A DNA stretch of 64,000 nt from positions 13,290,501 through 13,354,500 of the forward strand of contig NW_020825294.1 in the NCBI RefSeq assembly GCF_003286085.1, written 5' to 3'. Shown piece after piece: positions 44,701 to 59,700 of the stretch (position 1 is the stretch's first letter; the number at the start of each line of letters is the position of its first letter). Under the pieces are notes generated by a model, which made no database searches, was not told where the DNA came from, and saw only the letters and a program-made list of their open reading frames with translations. This stretch comes from Drosophila persimilis. Lineage: Eukaryota > Arthropoda > Insecta > Diptera > Drosophilidae. The translations under genes were made by a program, and so were the position numbers.

Positions 44701-47700
44701 ATCCAGATTCAGCAATCTGATAGATATGGTCATTATCTATGATTCTGCGTTTTTAGTTTTCTCGAATCTGCAATATTGTGGATGCAACAGATTTTCGTCT
44801 TTGTGGGGGCGGAAGGGGGTGGGGCGAAATTTTGAGATATACGTTTTATAGTGACATCTTAAAGGAGTGTGTGTACCAAATTTGGTTACTCTAGCCTTAA
44901 TAGTCTCTGAGATTTGTGGATGCCTCAGATTTTCGTCCTTTGCGGGGGCGGAAGGGGTTGTGGCGAAAGCTTGACATAAAACGGTCAAGGTCCGATATCA
45001 CAGGAGTGTGGATACCAAATTTGGTTGCTAGCTAGCTCTTATGGGATCTGAGATCCTTGAACTCATATTTTGCAATTGGCAAAACCGACCATGAAACCTG
45101 TGTGTTAGAGAGAGACAGAGCGAGAAAGAATGAAATTGTTTTCGTGATTCTGGCTATAATAATTATACGATCTGCTTCAGATTTTGCACTCTAGAAGATA
45201 CAGTCATCGACGATTTTTAGTTTTTAGTTTTTAGTTTTCTCGTATCGTCGAAATTGTGGATGCCACAGATTTTCGCTCTTTGTGGGGGCGGAAGTGGGCG
45301 GGGCAAAGTTTTGAAATATTCTTGTAGCAGTGACATATCACAGAAGTCTGGATCCAAAACATCGTTGCTCTAGCTCTTATAGTCTTTGAGCACTAGGCGC
45401 TGAAGGGGACGGACAGACGGACAGACAGACATGGCTCAATCGACTCGGCTATTGATTCTGATCAAGAATATATATACTTTATAGGGTCGGAAACGATTCC
45501 TTCTGGACGTTACACACATCCACTTTTACCACAAATCTAATATACCCCAATACTCATTTTGAGTATCGGGTATAAAAAGCTCGGTAGTTCAACAATCTCC
45601 TTTTTTATCTTCTTCATGCATATTGCACATGATACTAGGATATACGATTTTGCATCCATCCGTTCCAGATTCAGACAGACAGCTTTCTTTTGGACCTTAT
45701 GTACATTTTCCCGAGTAAAGTATTCCTCTTGGAATTAATGTAATATTCGGTAATAAAAAGAAAACAGTATTCCTTTCCTTCTTTTATGTGCTAAGCCTAT
45801 TGTAATAGATAAGTAAAATTGGTAAACTACGATACATACCTCCTGATTTCTTATATTGTAATATGTAATTTGATATTGGTTGAGAGTCTCGATTGTTTCC
45901 TCCACCGCCACCTAAAATTACTGAATCCTGATCATTTGGCGACCACGCCAATGTCACAGAACGGCTTCCCAAATCCATAACGTGTAAGTTGACCGGAAAA
46001 GTTGGAGGTTCTTGGACCTGCAAATGTACGACAGATCTATCATGACCGTATGCGTTGTTGGCAATGCATGAATATTCTCCTCTATCAGTAAGAGCTGTGT
46101 GTAATATTGTCAGTTCAGATAAAACTCCATAAGCTAAAGGCGAGTTTTTGATGTGATATCGTATTTCATAAGCAGGATCAATTTTATTAGCTTTGGCTCT
46201 CCAAGACATTTCCAACGGCCGATCTCCAGTTGCTTCACATGCTATCGTTACACGTTCACCGCGTCGTATGGTAAACATTTTTTTAGAAACTGTTACCGAA
46301 GGACCCACTGTATAGAAAATCAGTTTTACAATTAAAGTAATATTAGCATATTAAATAAAAAATGTTTCATATCTTACCATGAATGGTCAATTTTATTAAA
46401 GTACTTAGTCCAACCCCAATTCCATTGTTTGCCTGACATAAATAGTGGCCCTCGTGCTCTCGTCCGACCTTTGATATAATAAGCGAACCATTGGCGTGAG
46501 TCTCTATAACAGAGTGTGAGTTTCCATTGCTAACTCCATAATTCAGTTCGCGATACTCCCCAGAGTCTCCTATATTTAATAATACTCATGTGCTCATAAT
46601 GTTCTAGACAAACCGCAACTTTCTTACCGATAGATTGCTTCCATTGAACTGTAGGCTCGGGAAACCCATCAGCAGTACATGACATTATTACTAAATTACC
46701 AAGTATTGCATCTTGGTCAGTAGGTTTTAAGACCCATCTAGGAGGTACTAAATAAAAATATCTTTATTAGCAAACGTATATAATGGTCCTATTAAATGTA
46801 TTTTCTTGCACATTTGTCATTTTTACCTATGGTAAGTACATTTATGAATACATACAAATGTTCGAAATTCATGCACAAACAATAAATATACAAAACTATT
46901 CAACTTACCATACAATTTGAAACTCAAGTAATAAAGATAGATCAATATACTCGAATAATCAGACTACAAGTGGCTATTGCTTAAATATGTGTAAATTATT
47001 ATATACATAGCTCGATGTAAGTTACTTTAAAATTGATATTATACTGATATTATATACTTTTTTCAGTTTTTATATAGAACTCAAGAATTATTTTATATGT
47101 ACAAAAAAATGCTTAATACAATCGAATCAGAACGTTTTAGTCTAGGAAAACATGTTTTATTAGGTCGGAAACGAAATTATGGTTGTTATTTAATTAATTC
47201 AGTTATAATTATAGTTTATTATAGTATGTACTCTAAATTTCATTTTATTTTATGCATTTATATACTCGATGAAGACCAGTTATTATCTCAAAATGTAAGA
47301 GGACCGATGGAAGTGAGTTAGCCTAATTGCTTGGAGTTCCCAAAGGAAGGATAATTTTTCGACCAATGGTCGTTAACAATATACAAAAATGTATTATCAA
47401 ACCTATAGTATACAGCCTGTATATTTATTATTCGTCATGCATATTCATGTCAGCGCTTTAAATTATTTTATGTTCTGCACAATAATGCAGGCACGCTGGA
47501 AAATTAAGAAATTAAAACTGACCGACCCAGTGAGCTGAGCGTATGGAGTAGAATTACGGCCTATGCCGGGTCTTGGAAATGTTCTCTGAGCTGAAGAATT
47601 ACAAATACGGAAGTGCCATGTAAATAACCTCCTAGACGATTGGCTCGGTTGCCTGGCAGGATCCGTGAGACCAATTACTATGACAGAGCCTCTATCACGG

Positions 47701-50700
47701 CCAGAATACCAAGAATACCCAAGATTTCAAATTTACAAGATTTAATATAATAATATTAATAACGATATTAATTCAATAAACAATAATCATTTAAATAAAT
47801 GTTCTCTCTTATTTTTAGATCGATTTGTATATGTACAATGTGCATATGCTCGTTTAAAGTCTGTAAAAAGTTTCATCGATTTTCAACTAGTGGGTTGAAA
47901 TCTGTTGACAACTTGTGCATCGGAGTATGCCATTATTATTTCCATGATTATGTCTCCTTGTCCAATTCCTTTCCACCGCGTTATAAACTGCGTCCAGACA
48001 GAAAACATTATACCGTATCGGATATTAAAGAATATAAGGACACCAAGACGAAAGATCGAAAGATACTTTACTGTAAAACCTTTAAATTGGTTTAGTTACA
48101 AACCAAATTGACAGATGGTAAGACAGCATATATTTATTTACTTTTAAACTATTTGCAGTTTTAATTTGACAATAATAAAAAACCAAGTGGAAAAAATGCG
48201 CAATATACGTTTATATGTACTAGAATTGTATTCTTAAAACCTTAGTGCTATAACATTTTACCTTTCGAGTCCGTTTGAGTGTTGGGATGCATGTGCATAG
48301 TGCGAAGTGCGAAGTGCTTTTTACCTAATTCAAATAAATATAACCTATGCCTTATTTAAAACTGCCATATTTTACTAAACATAATGTTGTTAAATATTAT
48401 GTTTTTAACAGAAAAAATCATACTCAAAAAGACCCGTACAGCTTACATAAAAATGCCAATAGACTCTAAAGATAATCTATGCATATTGACCCAATGTCCA
48501 TAATAATTATGTCTGACCAATAAATAATAATAATAATAGTCAATAATAATGACACATAATGTTTTATTTTTTCATCAAATATACATTAAACTCGAAGTGG
48601 AATACAAAAAACCAATTTGGAGCTAATAAGAGATTGATACATATCCTTACTAATTGCGACAGGACATACCTATTTAATGACATACCCATTAAATTAAACA
48701 AGTGCTTAAGCTAAAATTTAAGTTTAGTTTATTAGTTGCCCCTAACGACCATTCGTGTAAATGATATTTATGATATAAATAATATCTATGACTTAATGAC
48801 ATACAAGTTGAACCGATCTCAAAACTCAAAGGTTCTACAGAACACAAATACATGTTCTCTCCTTAACGAGTTGTTCAATTCGATTTATGTTGGTGTTACT
48901 GACAAAATGAACAGTGACAATGCTAGGGAGAAACTTCAAATAGCGCATTGGAAAATAAATACCTACTGATCAGAATGTAATCAAAATGCGACGTAGTCCT
49001 CTGGTTACAGCTTGGTTTTATTGATATGCGATACTCAGTTCGCCCAATACGTTTGATTCACTAAAGTTTTATAAAGTGCAGAAAAAGAACGCAGGTTTTT
49101 TGGTTCAAGACGTGAAGTCTGGCTGGAGTCTGGTTAGTCACTGATTTTATTGTACAAATGTATCCCCTCATATAGCTACAAGAGGCTTATGGGAAGGGGC
49201 ACACAGTATCTCCCTTTTCGGGGATCATTAAATAAAGTGGAGGACCATACATTTGACATTTCATACTTGACCTTCATCCCTTTTATTGGTCGGAGTCTTG
49301 TTTTTTAAGTGGTTTATATTTTTATTTAAATGTGTGTTCCTTTTCTGCCCTGACATTAGTGTTAATTGAATCATTTTAAAAATGGCTTAATTAAACCCTT
49401 AGCAATTGTATGTATCAATCTTTTCTGAGCGCCCTATAATATTTTCATTATACCTGTATTGAGTTTTATTTTTGAGTGAAAAAATTAAATTTTGATATGT
49501 ACATACTATGCAGATCTCCGTGGCTTCACTCACAACCAAGTCCACTATAATTCATTCAAATTAAATTTTATTAAGTGAGTGCCAGCTTCATAGAATTCAG
49601 AATTCAGTGGTATGAGTTAGAATGAAACAGTGCACAAAAGAAATGAATGAAATGGCATAGCCGTTTATTGACACATTGATTTCGTTTCTTTCTTTATTTT
49701 TTTCCTTACGAACAGCAAAAGAACAACAATTAAAAGACATTTTGTTCTTTGAGTATTCCAAAATTCAAGCTCACACACTCAAACTCTAAAATTTGCATTT
49801 TATTTCCTTAATTTTCTTAAGTGGCATTATTAATATAGCTTAAAAATAGTTATTACCACCAATAAATATCCCAAGAACTTTATAATAATAACACTGTGCG
49901 ATAGTGATTTTGTACTTTGCTCTAGACAAAAAGCTTGTTAAGCCCAGGCTGAAAAGATCTTATGACCATACTTACAATTTGCAACATACCCGAAAAAAGA
50001 AACATTTAACATGGTAGAAAACGTCAAATTTAGCTTGATATTATTTCAGTATAGCCATTGTATGGTAACGATTAAAAAATTAAATGACAGGCAATACATT
50101 TCTGTTATAAACCCATCAATTTGGATATAGGCGAGGAGAATGCCAATTTATGGAAGTGCGCAAATTCACCGAAACGCGGATTTTGGAGTTATTAATTTGT
50201 AATTTATATAAGTATGTATTCATGTATGAGACCTACTCTTCCTACAATAAGGAAATGTAGATGATATTTCAATATATTTCAAAAAAATGTGCTAGATAAT
50301 TCCTATGGTCTTTTTTATTATTTATATGCATATACATATTAGGTGAATTTCTACTGTGGACTTTGTGTACTTTTGTGCAGAGTAAACATTACTTTAATTT
50401 AATTTATTTTTATTGTGCTTCTAAGCATCTTAATAGAACGAAATAGTTACGCTTGATTTACCGGATACCGAGAGAACAGCAGTAAATTGTACAGCACCAG
50501 CATGGTTGGCTACATTACAAGTGTAGTTACCGTTGTGTCGTGAAGAAACGTTATGTATCGATAATATGCTGGAAAATTGTGCATATTGATTTATGGTTAG
50601 TGACGGATCCGAAGAAATAAATGTATTCCTTTTATCTGTGGTATGATCTTTAGGCTCAATTACGTTCTCATCTTTCTTGACAGCTACTGTATTACTAATG

Positions 50701-53700
50701 ATGGGCACATCATTTCTTAGCCATGTGATGTTAAACGGTTGGTCCCCTTGACTACTGGAGCACATAATCTGTGTCCGCATACCTTCAGTTATTTCTTCCT
50801 CAAAAGCAAAAGGTGATATACGAGGAGGAACTACGTAAATAATAATATGAACATAGTTTTTGTAAGATAAATATGAATATGATAAGTATTAAGATTATGT
50901 TTCGAACAAATACCCCGATTAGAATTGTAAGTCGAGTATTCCGACTATAAGCTACATAATAATCATTTTATTTTAAGATTTCAATATTAGGATTCACAAT
51001 TATCATGCCAAATTTTGTTCGGCATTTACTCGAAATTTAAAGATAGGAACGCGAATCTTAGCAAGAAAATTAGTAAACATAAAGTTAAATTTTTTATTTT
51101 AATTTATGTCTATATTTTTTAATTTTTATTTTGTTGCCGTTGTGTCAGAATAGTATTAAAATTATGATTGATTGTAAATTCAAAGTAAGGGGGTACGCCA
51201 CTAATCATAGAGTATATAGATGTGCCAGTTAATACAACGAAAACGCCACAACAGAATTTATGCCTATTCTACTGTACGTTCGACATCGGCTGCAGTTAGG
51301 CCTTACACAGTGGCTTGTTTTTTCCGAAAGCTCGTGTCAAACATGGGAACATTTTTTTGTTACACTTCAATTAGGAATTAATCAAGCTATTCAAGACAAA
51401 AACTTTATATATTATAACGAATGGAAGATTAAGTAGGCCGTCGCTCAAGTTGTCATGCCTTTTACTGGAAATAATCAGTCGGAGCTCAACGTTTGCACAG
51501 GACGGAACCTCAATTCTTTCGAAAATTAATGCTTTCCTAAGTAATAGAAAACACTTTTCAGTCTCTGTTTCTTAATAGCCAATTCCAATTGTTTTTTAAT
51601 AAGGTTGTGGTAATCTAAAGCTTAATTAGTTGAACTTGGCAGATAATAAAAATAGTAAGAATATATCTTAAATCTGTTAATAATACTATAAAGGCTCTCT
51701 GAAGTATTTTAAATTCAAAGAGTAAGAAACTTACCATACTCTTCAAAAAATAAAATTGTGCTCATGCTAAAAAAAAACTAAAACAACTTTTCTAATTTAT
51801 ATTTTAATTAAAATAAATCAAGCCAACATATTTTTCCTAGCGTAATAACGATTTTGTATTCCAAATTATACTTCGCGCAAAAAGTTAATAGTTCATTAAT
51901 TCATACGTTTGTTATTTTACAAGAAATTAATTACATAATGTAAAATTAAAAGAGTACTTTGCATTTTTATCATGTGTATTTCTTGAAAAAACAGTATAAA
52001 ACATAGAGTTTAACTTCAATTATTCTTTTCTGGTGTTCATCTTCATTTGTGCAAATTTGTCCAGTAGTCAGAATTTTCAAGACTGTTTTCGGCTTTCAAT
52101 CAGTATAAAACACAACCATTATATGGTTTTGTATTGCTATATTTTTTTGTAATATTAATACTTTAAATATATTTGAAATTAATACACATAAATAAAAAAA
52201 ATTAAAACCATAGAAACAAATTTTATGACTTACATATTATTCAAAGGACACAAATTACAGACGATATCTTTTTACCTTTTAATTTTATAAGCTAAATTGA
52301 CTATTTTACCCGCTGTAAATTAATTTTACTGAAAAGACAAAGCTTTCCAACACTACGAAGTTTTATTAAAAGTTTATTCAAACTTTGCTTTAAGTTTCTC
52401 ATTAATATTAGATAAGTATGAGAAGTAACATAATAGTATTATTGACATATACAAATAAAAAAGTAAATGTATATTTTCTTTATCGTCTAAATAAGAAAAC
52501 AGCATAAAATCTTGTACCTTTAAAGTAAAATTACCAGTGAATTCATTTTCAACGAGTAGTATTCACTTATCAGTTTCAGGACGACCTGTATGCAAAATAT
52601 TGTAAAATATACATCCAACATTCACTAAAAGGAAAAACGTTCTTCATCTATTTTTTTGACGGCTTTCATTCGGAAGACTTGCTATTAATGCAATTATAAC
52701 TATGAATACCTCTTGCTGCTATATAAAATTAGATGCCGAGGATATTTTATTTTGAGGGAGGTTTTCCTGGGAGGCTATTTTTAAATTTCAAACAGAAATT
52801 CTCCCACACACTATTGCACACTGAACACTGGCAAATTGTAGCAAATTGGAATGATATGGAAATTCTATCAGAACAAAGTTGGAATGATTTCCGTGGCAGC
52901 CTCAAATATTATCGTTGTCTTTATAACTCCCCAGAAAGGAATGTTTGAAGATATTTAAGGAAAGTGTTCTGCTTTTGTACCGCTACAGTACAAAAGAAGC
53001 AGCCAGCAACGAAGAAAACGTATAGCTTCGCATACAAAATGTCTTTCTACCAACTTAATTTACAAAATAAATACAATAAAATTCTATAACATTCAATCTG
53101 AACATAGTACATGATTTTAATAAATGCTACAATATGATATATAACAAAACAAAATTTTCCAGTTAAGAGCAATATGCATATAGGCTTTTCGTGAGACAAA
53201 ATTTCTAAGACTACAAAAGTTACACATGCTATAAAAGGAGTTAACGGCAGTATTACAAATAAAAAAAATACATATAACGTTTCAACTTAATACAGTTTCT
53301 AAGCAATTCACACAAAATGAAGTTTATATGTGCGTAACATATGTAGTACATATGTATTTATAAATGAGCAAAGTAATGGTCTTTAAAAAAAATTTTCTTG
53401 TATTAATTTTAATCACATCCACGATGGTAGACTATAACTCAAATTTCAGAAAACTTTTGTGGCAAATTACGTTGCATAATCTCAATGAATCGGAGTAAAA
53501 GTGGATGTGACTACAATTAAATAACAAAATAGGCAAGCTAGATATATATTTTTGTAAGTTATTCAATGCAAATACCATTAACTTTGAGCTGTGCAGAGTG
53601 CGTTACAGTTGCGGCGTCATTTTGAACGCGACATGTGTACGTGCCGCTTTGGGCCCACGTCACACTTGTGATGCTAAGGGCACTGGTGAAATCATCATTC

Positions 53701-56700
53701 TGGCGAATTGTCACTAGGCCACTACCTTCACCACCGCTACGACCATTTTCATTCGAAACGACGTGTTCATATTGTTGATGAAAAGTCGGTGAGGAGGAGG
53801 AGATGGATGAGGTTGATACAAAGCCAGAACTCATAACAGCAGCGCCACCGGTACCACTAAGCCCACCGCTAACACCATCGGATGAGGCGGTTGCTTGCAG
53901 AAGATGCCCGTCCTTTAGCCACGTGAATGAAAGCGGCAGGTCCCCGGTGCCAATAACGCACTGAATGCTTGTACGGTCGCCGACATTCAGATCGCGTGCG
54001 AATGAGAATGGTGTAATCTTGGGCGGAACTGCGTGTTTAATATCAAAACCATTTTTAAATACAGCAGATTTAACATATTTATATAGACTCAAAAGTATCG
54101 CACGACTATACATATGTATTTTCATCTCTGGATATATGTACATATTGATACATGTACACATGTGTCTTAAGATGAACGAACGTGTACATATATGTACATA
54201 TACATAGTATGTACATGTGTGCATACATACATAAAAATGTAAGATATGTGGATTACAAAATTTTAAACATACTTAGAGTCAAAAATTACACCTGTGGTGA
54301 GGCTAACGGCAGCATTATTAGTGAAATGGTCAGTTTCTCCTCCCAAATTTCGTGTTTCGTGCTATTAAAAAACGCATATTTAAGAAGTTAAAACCAAAGA
54401 GCAAACAAAATAAATAAGAATTCCCTAACCTATCCTATGGACACGATAACCAGGATGATGAACTGACCGAAACTCAAAGCCCAATAATGAAAATAGTCCC
54501 AGTTGATATGTCCTTTCCAGCTCAAAAGCGTTTTCTGTCCGCACAACTGTCAATAGGGCTTAAATGTCGCGTGTTTCCATGCGTGCTTTGTGCATTTATT
54601 GGTGCAGTGCAGACGAAAAGTGCAGGCAATTGCCAAATATAAATTAATTTGCAAAAATAGCAAATAATTGGACACAAAAAAGATTATCAATGACAAACGC
54701 ATGTCAAAGTTTGCCCGAATGGAGTTATTTAACATCCAATATTAGTGAATAGAATTTCTTCGACTGCGAATTATATAAAATAAATACAGAAAACGTGCTT
54801 CATGCGTAAAGTTTTTATAAATGTTCCTAGTGCCCAAATTAAGGGACATGTACATACATAAATACATATATACGCGTTCACACATATAGGTATGTTCAAA
54901 ATTTAAATATATCGGAATGTTCATACAAATTGGACCCTTGCATGAGTCCACAGGTTAATCGGCTCCTTTTTTTTGCTGCTGCAATGCTATACACTTATTA
55001 AAATAAAGTATTATTCCGTAAATTGGAAGGATAAAATCATTGAATTAATCTGAAATATACTCTATTTATTCCTGAAATCAATTTGTATTTCGTGGATTAG
55101 CCGATAATTAAGAGATCTGAGACTCTTGCAGATCCTCTCCGAAACATAGTCTACCCTCTCCTTGCCGGTAACCTCAAAACCTAAGTAGTGGATCGGATGA
55201 GAATCTCGAAAAGTAGCAAATCATATGTGGTTTGTATAACTATACCTTAATCGTATTTTTTACTTGTATCACACTTTAATTTAATTTTTTTTTTTTTCGA
55301 AAACTCTACTGTATCCCATATAACAGTAAGATTGAAATGATGGATAAGACTGCCCATACAAACATTTAAATGTAGCTTCTTTTAATTTCGAGAATAATGT
55401 TACTTATTGAGGTTCGAATGAATTAAACATCCTTCTAATGGACTTCAAGTCCAATCTACACTGCAAGACAGAGCTAATTTGAGGATTAACTAGTGTAGGT
55501 GGCCGTCTCAACACGGCGATCAGTCGAAAAGGTGTGCCAAAATGATTTTTTACAACAAGCACAGCTGATTTTGACCAGACAAATCATACTTTCATGGTAT
55601 AATTTTACGTTTCTCAGCCGCTGTGCTGCTACCAGATCGACAAAAAATCGTACCAAGAGCATATAGTTCTCTAGCTTCCCATAATCGTACAGAGTATGAC
55701 CATATCTACCACTGTATCTACTGTATCAGATCGGATCATTAGTATGGGCAAAATGAACCAATAAATTTTTGGTGGCTACGCCACCACCTTCCACGCGCTT
55801 ACTGTTCCTCTTACACTCTTTCCTCTTCCATATACTCTTCCTCGTCCAGTGTGATAATCCTAACAACTAATGATGGTGTGAGAATAAAGACAGATGTAGC
55901 GGAATAAGTGTAGCATGGCCTACGGAATATTTTTAAAGAATTTGCACTCTTTGTAAGCGCAAATTAAATCCTTAAGCATTTGTTTTCTATAACATCTATG
56001 TTCAATGTTCTATATCATGTTCAATGCCGGGAAAATTATAGAATTCACTGGCTACAAAATCGTAGGGTTATCATCAATCAAACCTAAATTTTCAATTCGG
56101 ATGGATAAATACTTAAATACAAAGTAAGCAAATAGCTTACTTTGGAATAATTCTTAGCCTAGTAATTTCAATCGAAATGCTTTTTGCAACGTCAGTGTAT
56201 ATAATACATTATATACATTAAATTTCATGAAATACTACATCAACTGTAGATATGCAGACGGCTTCCTTATATATTCGTTGCCTTGTCTATATTAAATATG
56301 ATTTGGTCAAAATAGACACTTCCATTCAAAAGTTCAGCTCAACAGCTTATAAACTCAAAAAGTAAGCTTCCCCTTCGCAGCAGACTTTTTTAGTACAAGG
56401 TCATGATATTTCTCATATGAAAATTAGCCATTTAATTCTGGGGATGTGCAGCTAATACGCATTTTATAAAGATAGGAGGTATGCAACCGAAACCCCTAAG
56501 GGCGATTACAGAAGCTCTTTGCTCGAAAGAGATCTCCGTATCTCCAAAGTTAGGGTGTACAATGAGTATACCATAGTACAATGTTTGAACATCCAACCGA
56601 AGCAGCTCGAGGACTACTGCACCCTCAAACCCCACGAAGTCTTAGACCCTCAAATATCACAAGTAGAAAAATGTCCTAAATTATGAAAATTAAAATCATC

Positions 56701-59700
56701 TCATTAAAGTGTATATATACGCCTATGTATGAAACTCTTGAAATAATAAGCAAGCCATTGAAAATATAAATTATACGCGATCGAAGTTTAAGTAAAACTG
56801 ATTTCTGTTAGTAAATAAAATACACTCATTAAATACAAATTAAAAATTAAATTAAATCAAATTTTGTATGAACTTTTAAGCCAAGTATGCGGACTGCGTC
56901 AGCTGTTTTTTCATCTATCTTGATTTTTTTGTAATTAAGACTCGTTTTGTTGCATAAAAAGCCGTTTACTTTTCATTTCGTCGAGGAAAATGTTTTCGTT
57001 TTAAAAACGGATAAATCTTGCGGATTGTGAAAACGGGAGCACCAATTTATGTGATTTCAAAAGAAAGTCGGAAAATTTTTGTGAAAGTGAAAACCGGAGC
57101 TTTCCTGAATAATATTGTTGCATGTCACATGTTCCAACAGCAGAAAAAAAGGAAGAGTTGGTCAACAAAATGGCTATTAAAACGAGAATTAGAATGCAAG
57201 TACATACAAAAATTTAGATTTTTCTAAAAATTACTGAAAATAATTGTATTGGAAGAGAGAGGGAAGAATTCAAACGTACGGGGAATTCCTTACAAGTTCA
57301 CACGATAGGCAGAAAAGGCTTTAAATATTTGTAGAATATTTCAAAACGCAACAAAAACGCAAACATAGCTCAACTTTGTGTCATCTATGTAAAAAAAACT
57401 GAGTTTTAATCAAAACTCAATAACTCAAGTCTAGTGTACATAGGGCATAAAACTGCTTTTGATTTTACCCAAATTTATTGCAATTTTATTTAAATTTTTT
57501 TCTAATGGATTTTGCGGAAGAGATATTAGTTTGGGCAATAAAAGTTAAAAATATACTATTAGCTGAAACTGGGACTATTCTAAAATTTTTTTAAAACAGT
57601 TTAATACGTACGAAAGACTTTGTGGAAGAAATTTTATTGCAAATCATATTATAGAAAATAAAAATGAAACAATTATGAAAAAATTAACTTTCCTTGATTG
57701 GTTGCCATTCATATTAGTTGGGTTTCATAAAATCGGGATACAATTATTTTGACCTATCCATGGTAATGCCCATATTCTTGAATATCAGTCAAACTGGTAG
57801 CACAGAGAATACGCAGAGATGGATGCGCGGAGAAGTGGCTGAACTATACTTTGAAAGCACAATTTGGGTAGACTTTGTGTTGGTGAACATAGTTTTGGTA
57901 CAAATAATGATACAACTCTTTGACTGATAACACTGGGCTACCAACACTGATTTATCTTTTGTCTCCTGCTATCTCTGTCAAGAAGTCTAGATTGGACTTC
58001 AAGTCTGGTATAGGCGGTGCGTAAAAGGTTTCGTTACCTCGTACCTCTTAATGCAAAAACCTATCTTATACCAAAGACTATAAATTACCAAGATATTGTG
58101 TCAGGAGCAAATTCCATTTCAATTTTCGTTCGACGCTTCATGGTGCTTTAATTTTCCGTTAGGCTATCTTTCGTTCAGCCCGGCCGGGCAGATTCCTACA
58201 ACAAGTACACAGTCTTTGGCGAAGCGTAGTCGTCTCCTGTCTCGATGACAAGGCCTCGCATGCCCAAGACATACAATGTGTGATAGTATTCTAGAGCATT
58301 CCGTTTGAAACCTGGCGAGCTGAACAGGCGAAGCCAATCTGGCAGCGTAACGAAGTCAGAGACGAAGCATGGGTGAAAAGAGAATTGAAAGCCCCGCGCG
58401 CGCTCTTTGTATGTTTTGCCGTATGCATGAGTGGAGCTCTCCACACCACCCCAAATGATGCGCTAAATGCCGTTCTATGCGTCAGATCTTTGACGTAGCA
58501 GGAAAGGAACAGCCAGAAATGGCAGCAACCGCAAAATGGTGGCTACAAAAGCGCACTTCGGCGTTCCACGGAGTACACAGAAACCACTTTCAAAATAGTC
58601 ATCTCTCATGGAAACGTATGGCTGGTTGGACCACCACGCCCAGATAGCATTTTCACAGATGGATCGCAGCTGGAAAACAAGGTCGGAGTAGGAATCTACT
58701 CCAATTAGCTGAATATAAGCCCCTCCTTAGACTCCCAGATCACTACAGCGTCTTCCAGTATGAAGTAATATGAATCAGGGATGATTTGCATCATCTATAG
58801 CAATAGTTACATCTTTTGTAACTTAAATGGAATATCCTCTTCTACACAGTGACAATTTGTTATATAAATATTTTAATTTAAAATGTGTATGAAAAACATT
58901 TATAATTTAAATATTTTTATTTAAATTTGGTATTTCCAATTTTTTTTTCTTTTTCTTTTTTGCTGGATTGGTTATTTCACCCACTATGAGACGGTAAACT
59001 TAACCCTAAAAAGTTTTAAGGTCCGCTTGATAGCTGTAGAGGTTTGTTAAAACTAGTTAAAGGATTCTCAAGATCAAACAATTTTAAAAATGTTGGAGCT
59101 CGAACTCTGTAAAAAAGTAGATTTGATGTAAAAAAAAGATGGATTTTTGTGACTAGTGTTGCCTTTCAACTGTTCCGGACGGACATCTTAATTTGTCTAT
59201 TTTCCTGAAATTTGAGGTATTGAGGTATTGAGCAATACTTCTATGTATTTTCTATTAATAAGTCCTCTGACCAAGAATTCCTTCAAATGTTCCAATAATG
59301 ATGAACATGATGCAACAAAGATAAGGAAAACTCTTACTTCTCTCTATAAACAAAATCTTAACAATATAATAATACTCTTTGCAGGGATGTTAACTCAAGG
59401 CAACGTACCTAAAACTTGAACTTCAACTGACCGCTGAGAAGTGTAATTGTGCTTATTCCGAGCAATGCAAGTGTAGGTGCCCTGATCTGCACCGCGTTGC
59501 ACGTTTTCAATAGTTAAGGTTCCGTTTTGCATACGCTGTCATATGTTTATGGGTAACCTAACGCCGTCTGTAAATAAATAAAAAATAGGAGTATGTGAAA
59601 GTTTGTGTATTCACATATTTTACACATACATGTATGTAATGGATGTTTAAACAAAATTGTATGGATTTATAAAATTTTACCTTTTTCAATGTTAACTGTG

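Larger units (their letters stand above)
40482..45839 (-). other. Dscam intron with Transib, LINE and DINE insertions
   Basis: Apart from the insertions listed separately (40,958-42,674; 42,905-43,960; 44,478-45,574) the stretches 40,482-40,952, 42,680-42,904, 43,961-44,477 and 45,575-45,839 show no recognisable element. Confidence 0.7.
54029..59408 (-). other. Dscam intron, 5.4 kb
   Basis: Mostly AT-rich with CATATGTACATA-type runs at 54,105-54,235. Contains a decayed DINE fragment, a foldback arm and a LINE RNase H remnant (listed separately). Stretches 54,400-55,490, 55,840-58,060 and 58,800-59,400 hold nothing recognised. Confidence 0.6.

Noticed and set aside
48736..48969. 77-codon frame in a Dscam intron
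   Set aside because: No similarity recognised, no splice context, no repeat character; chance frame in AT-rich DNA.
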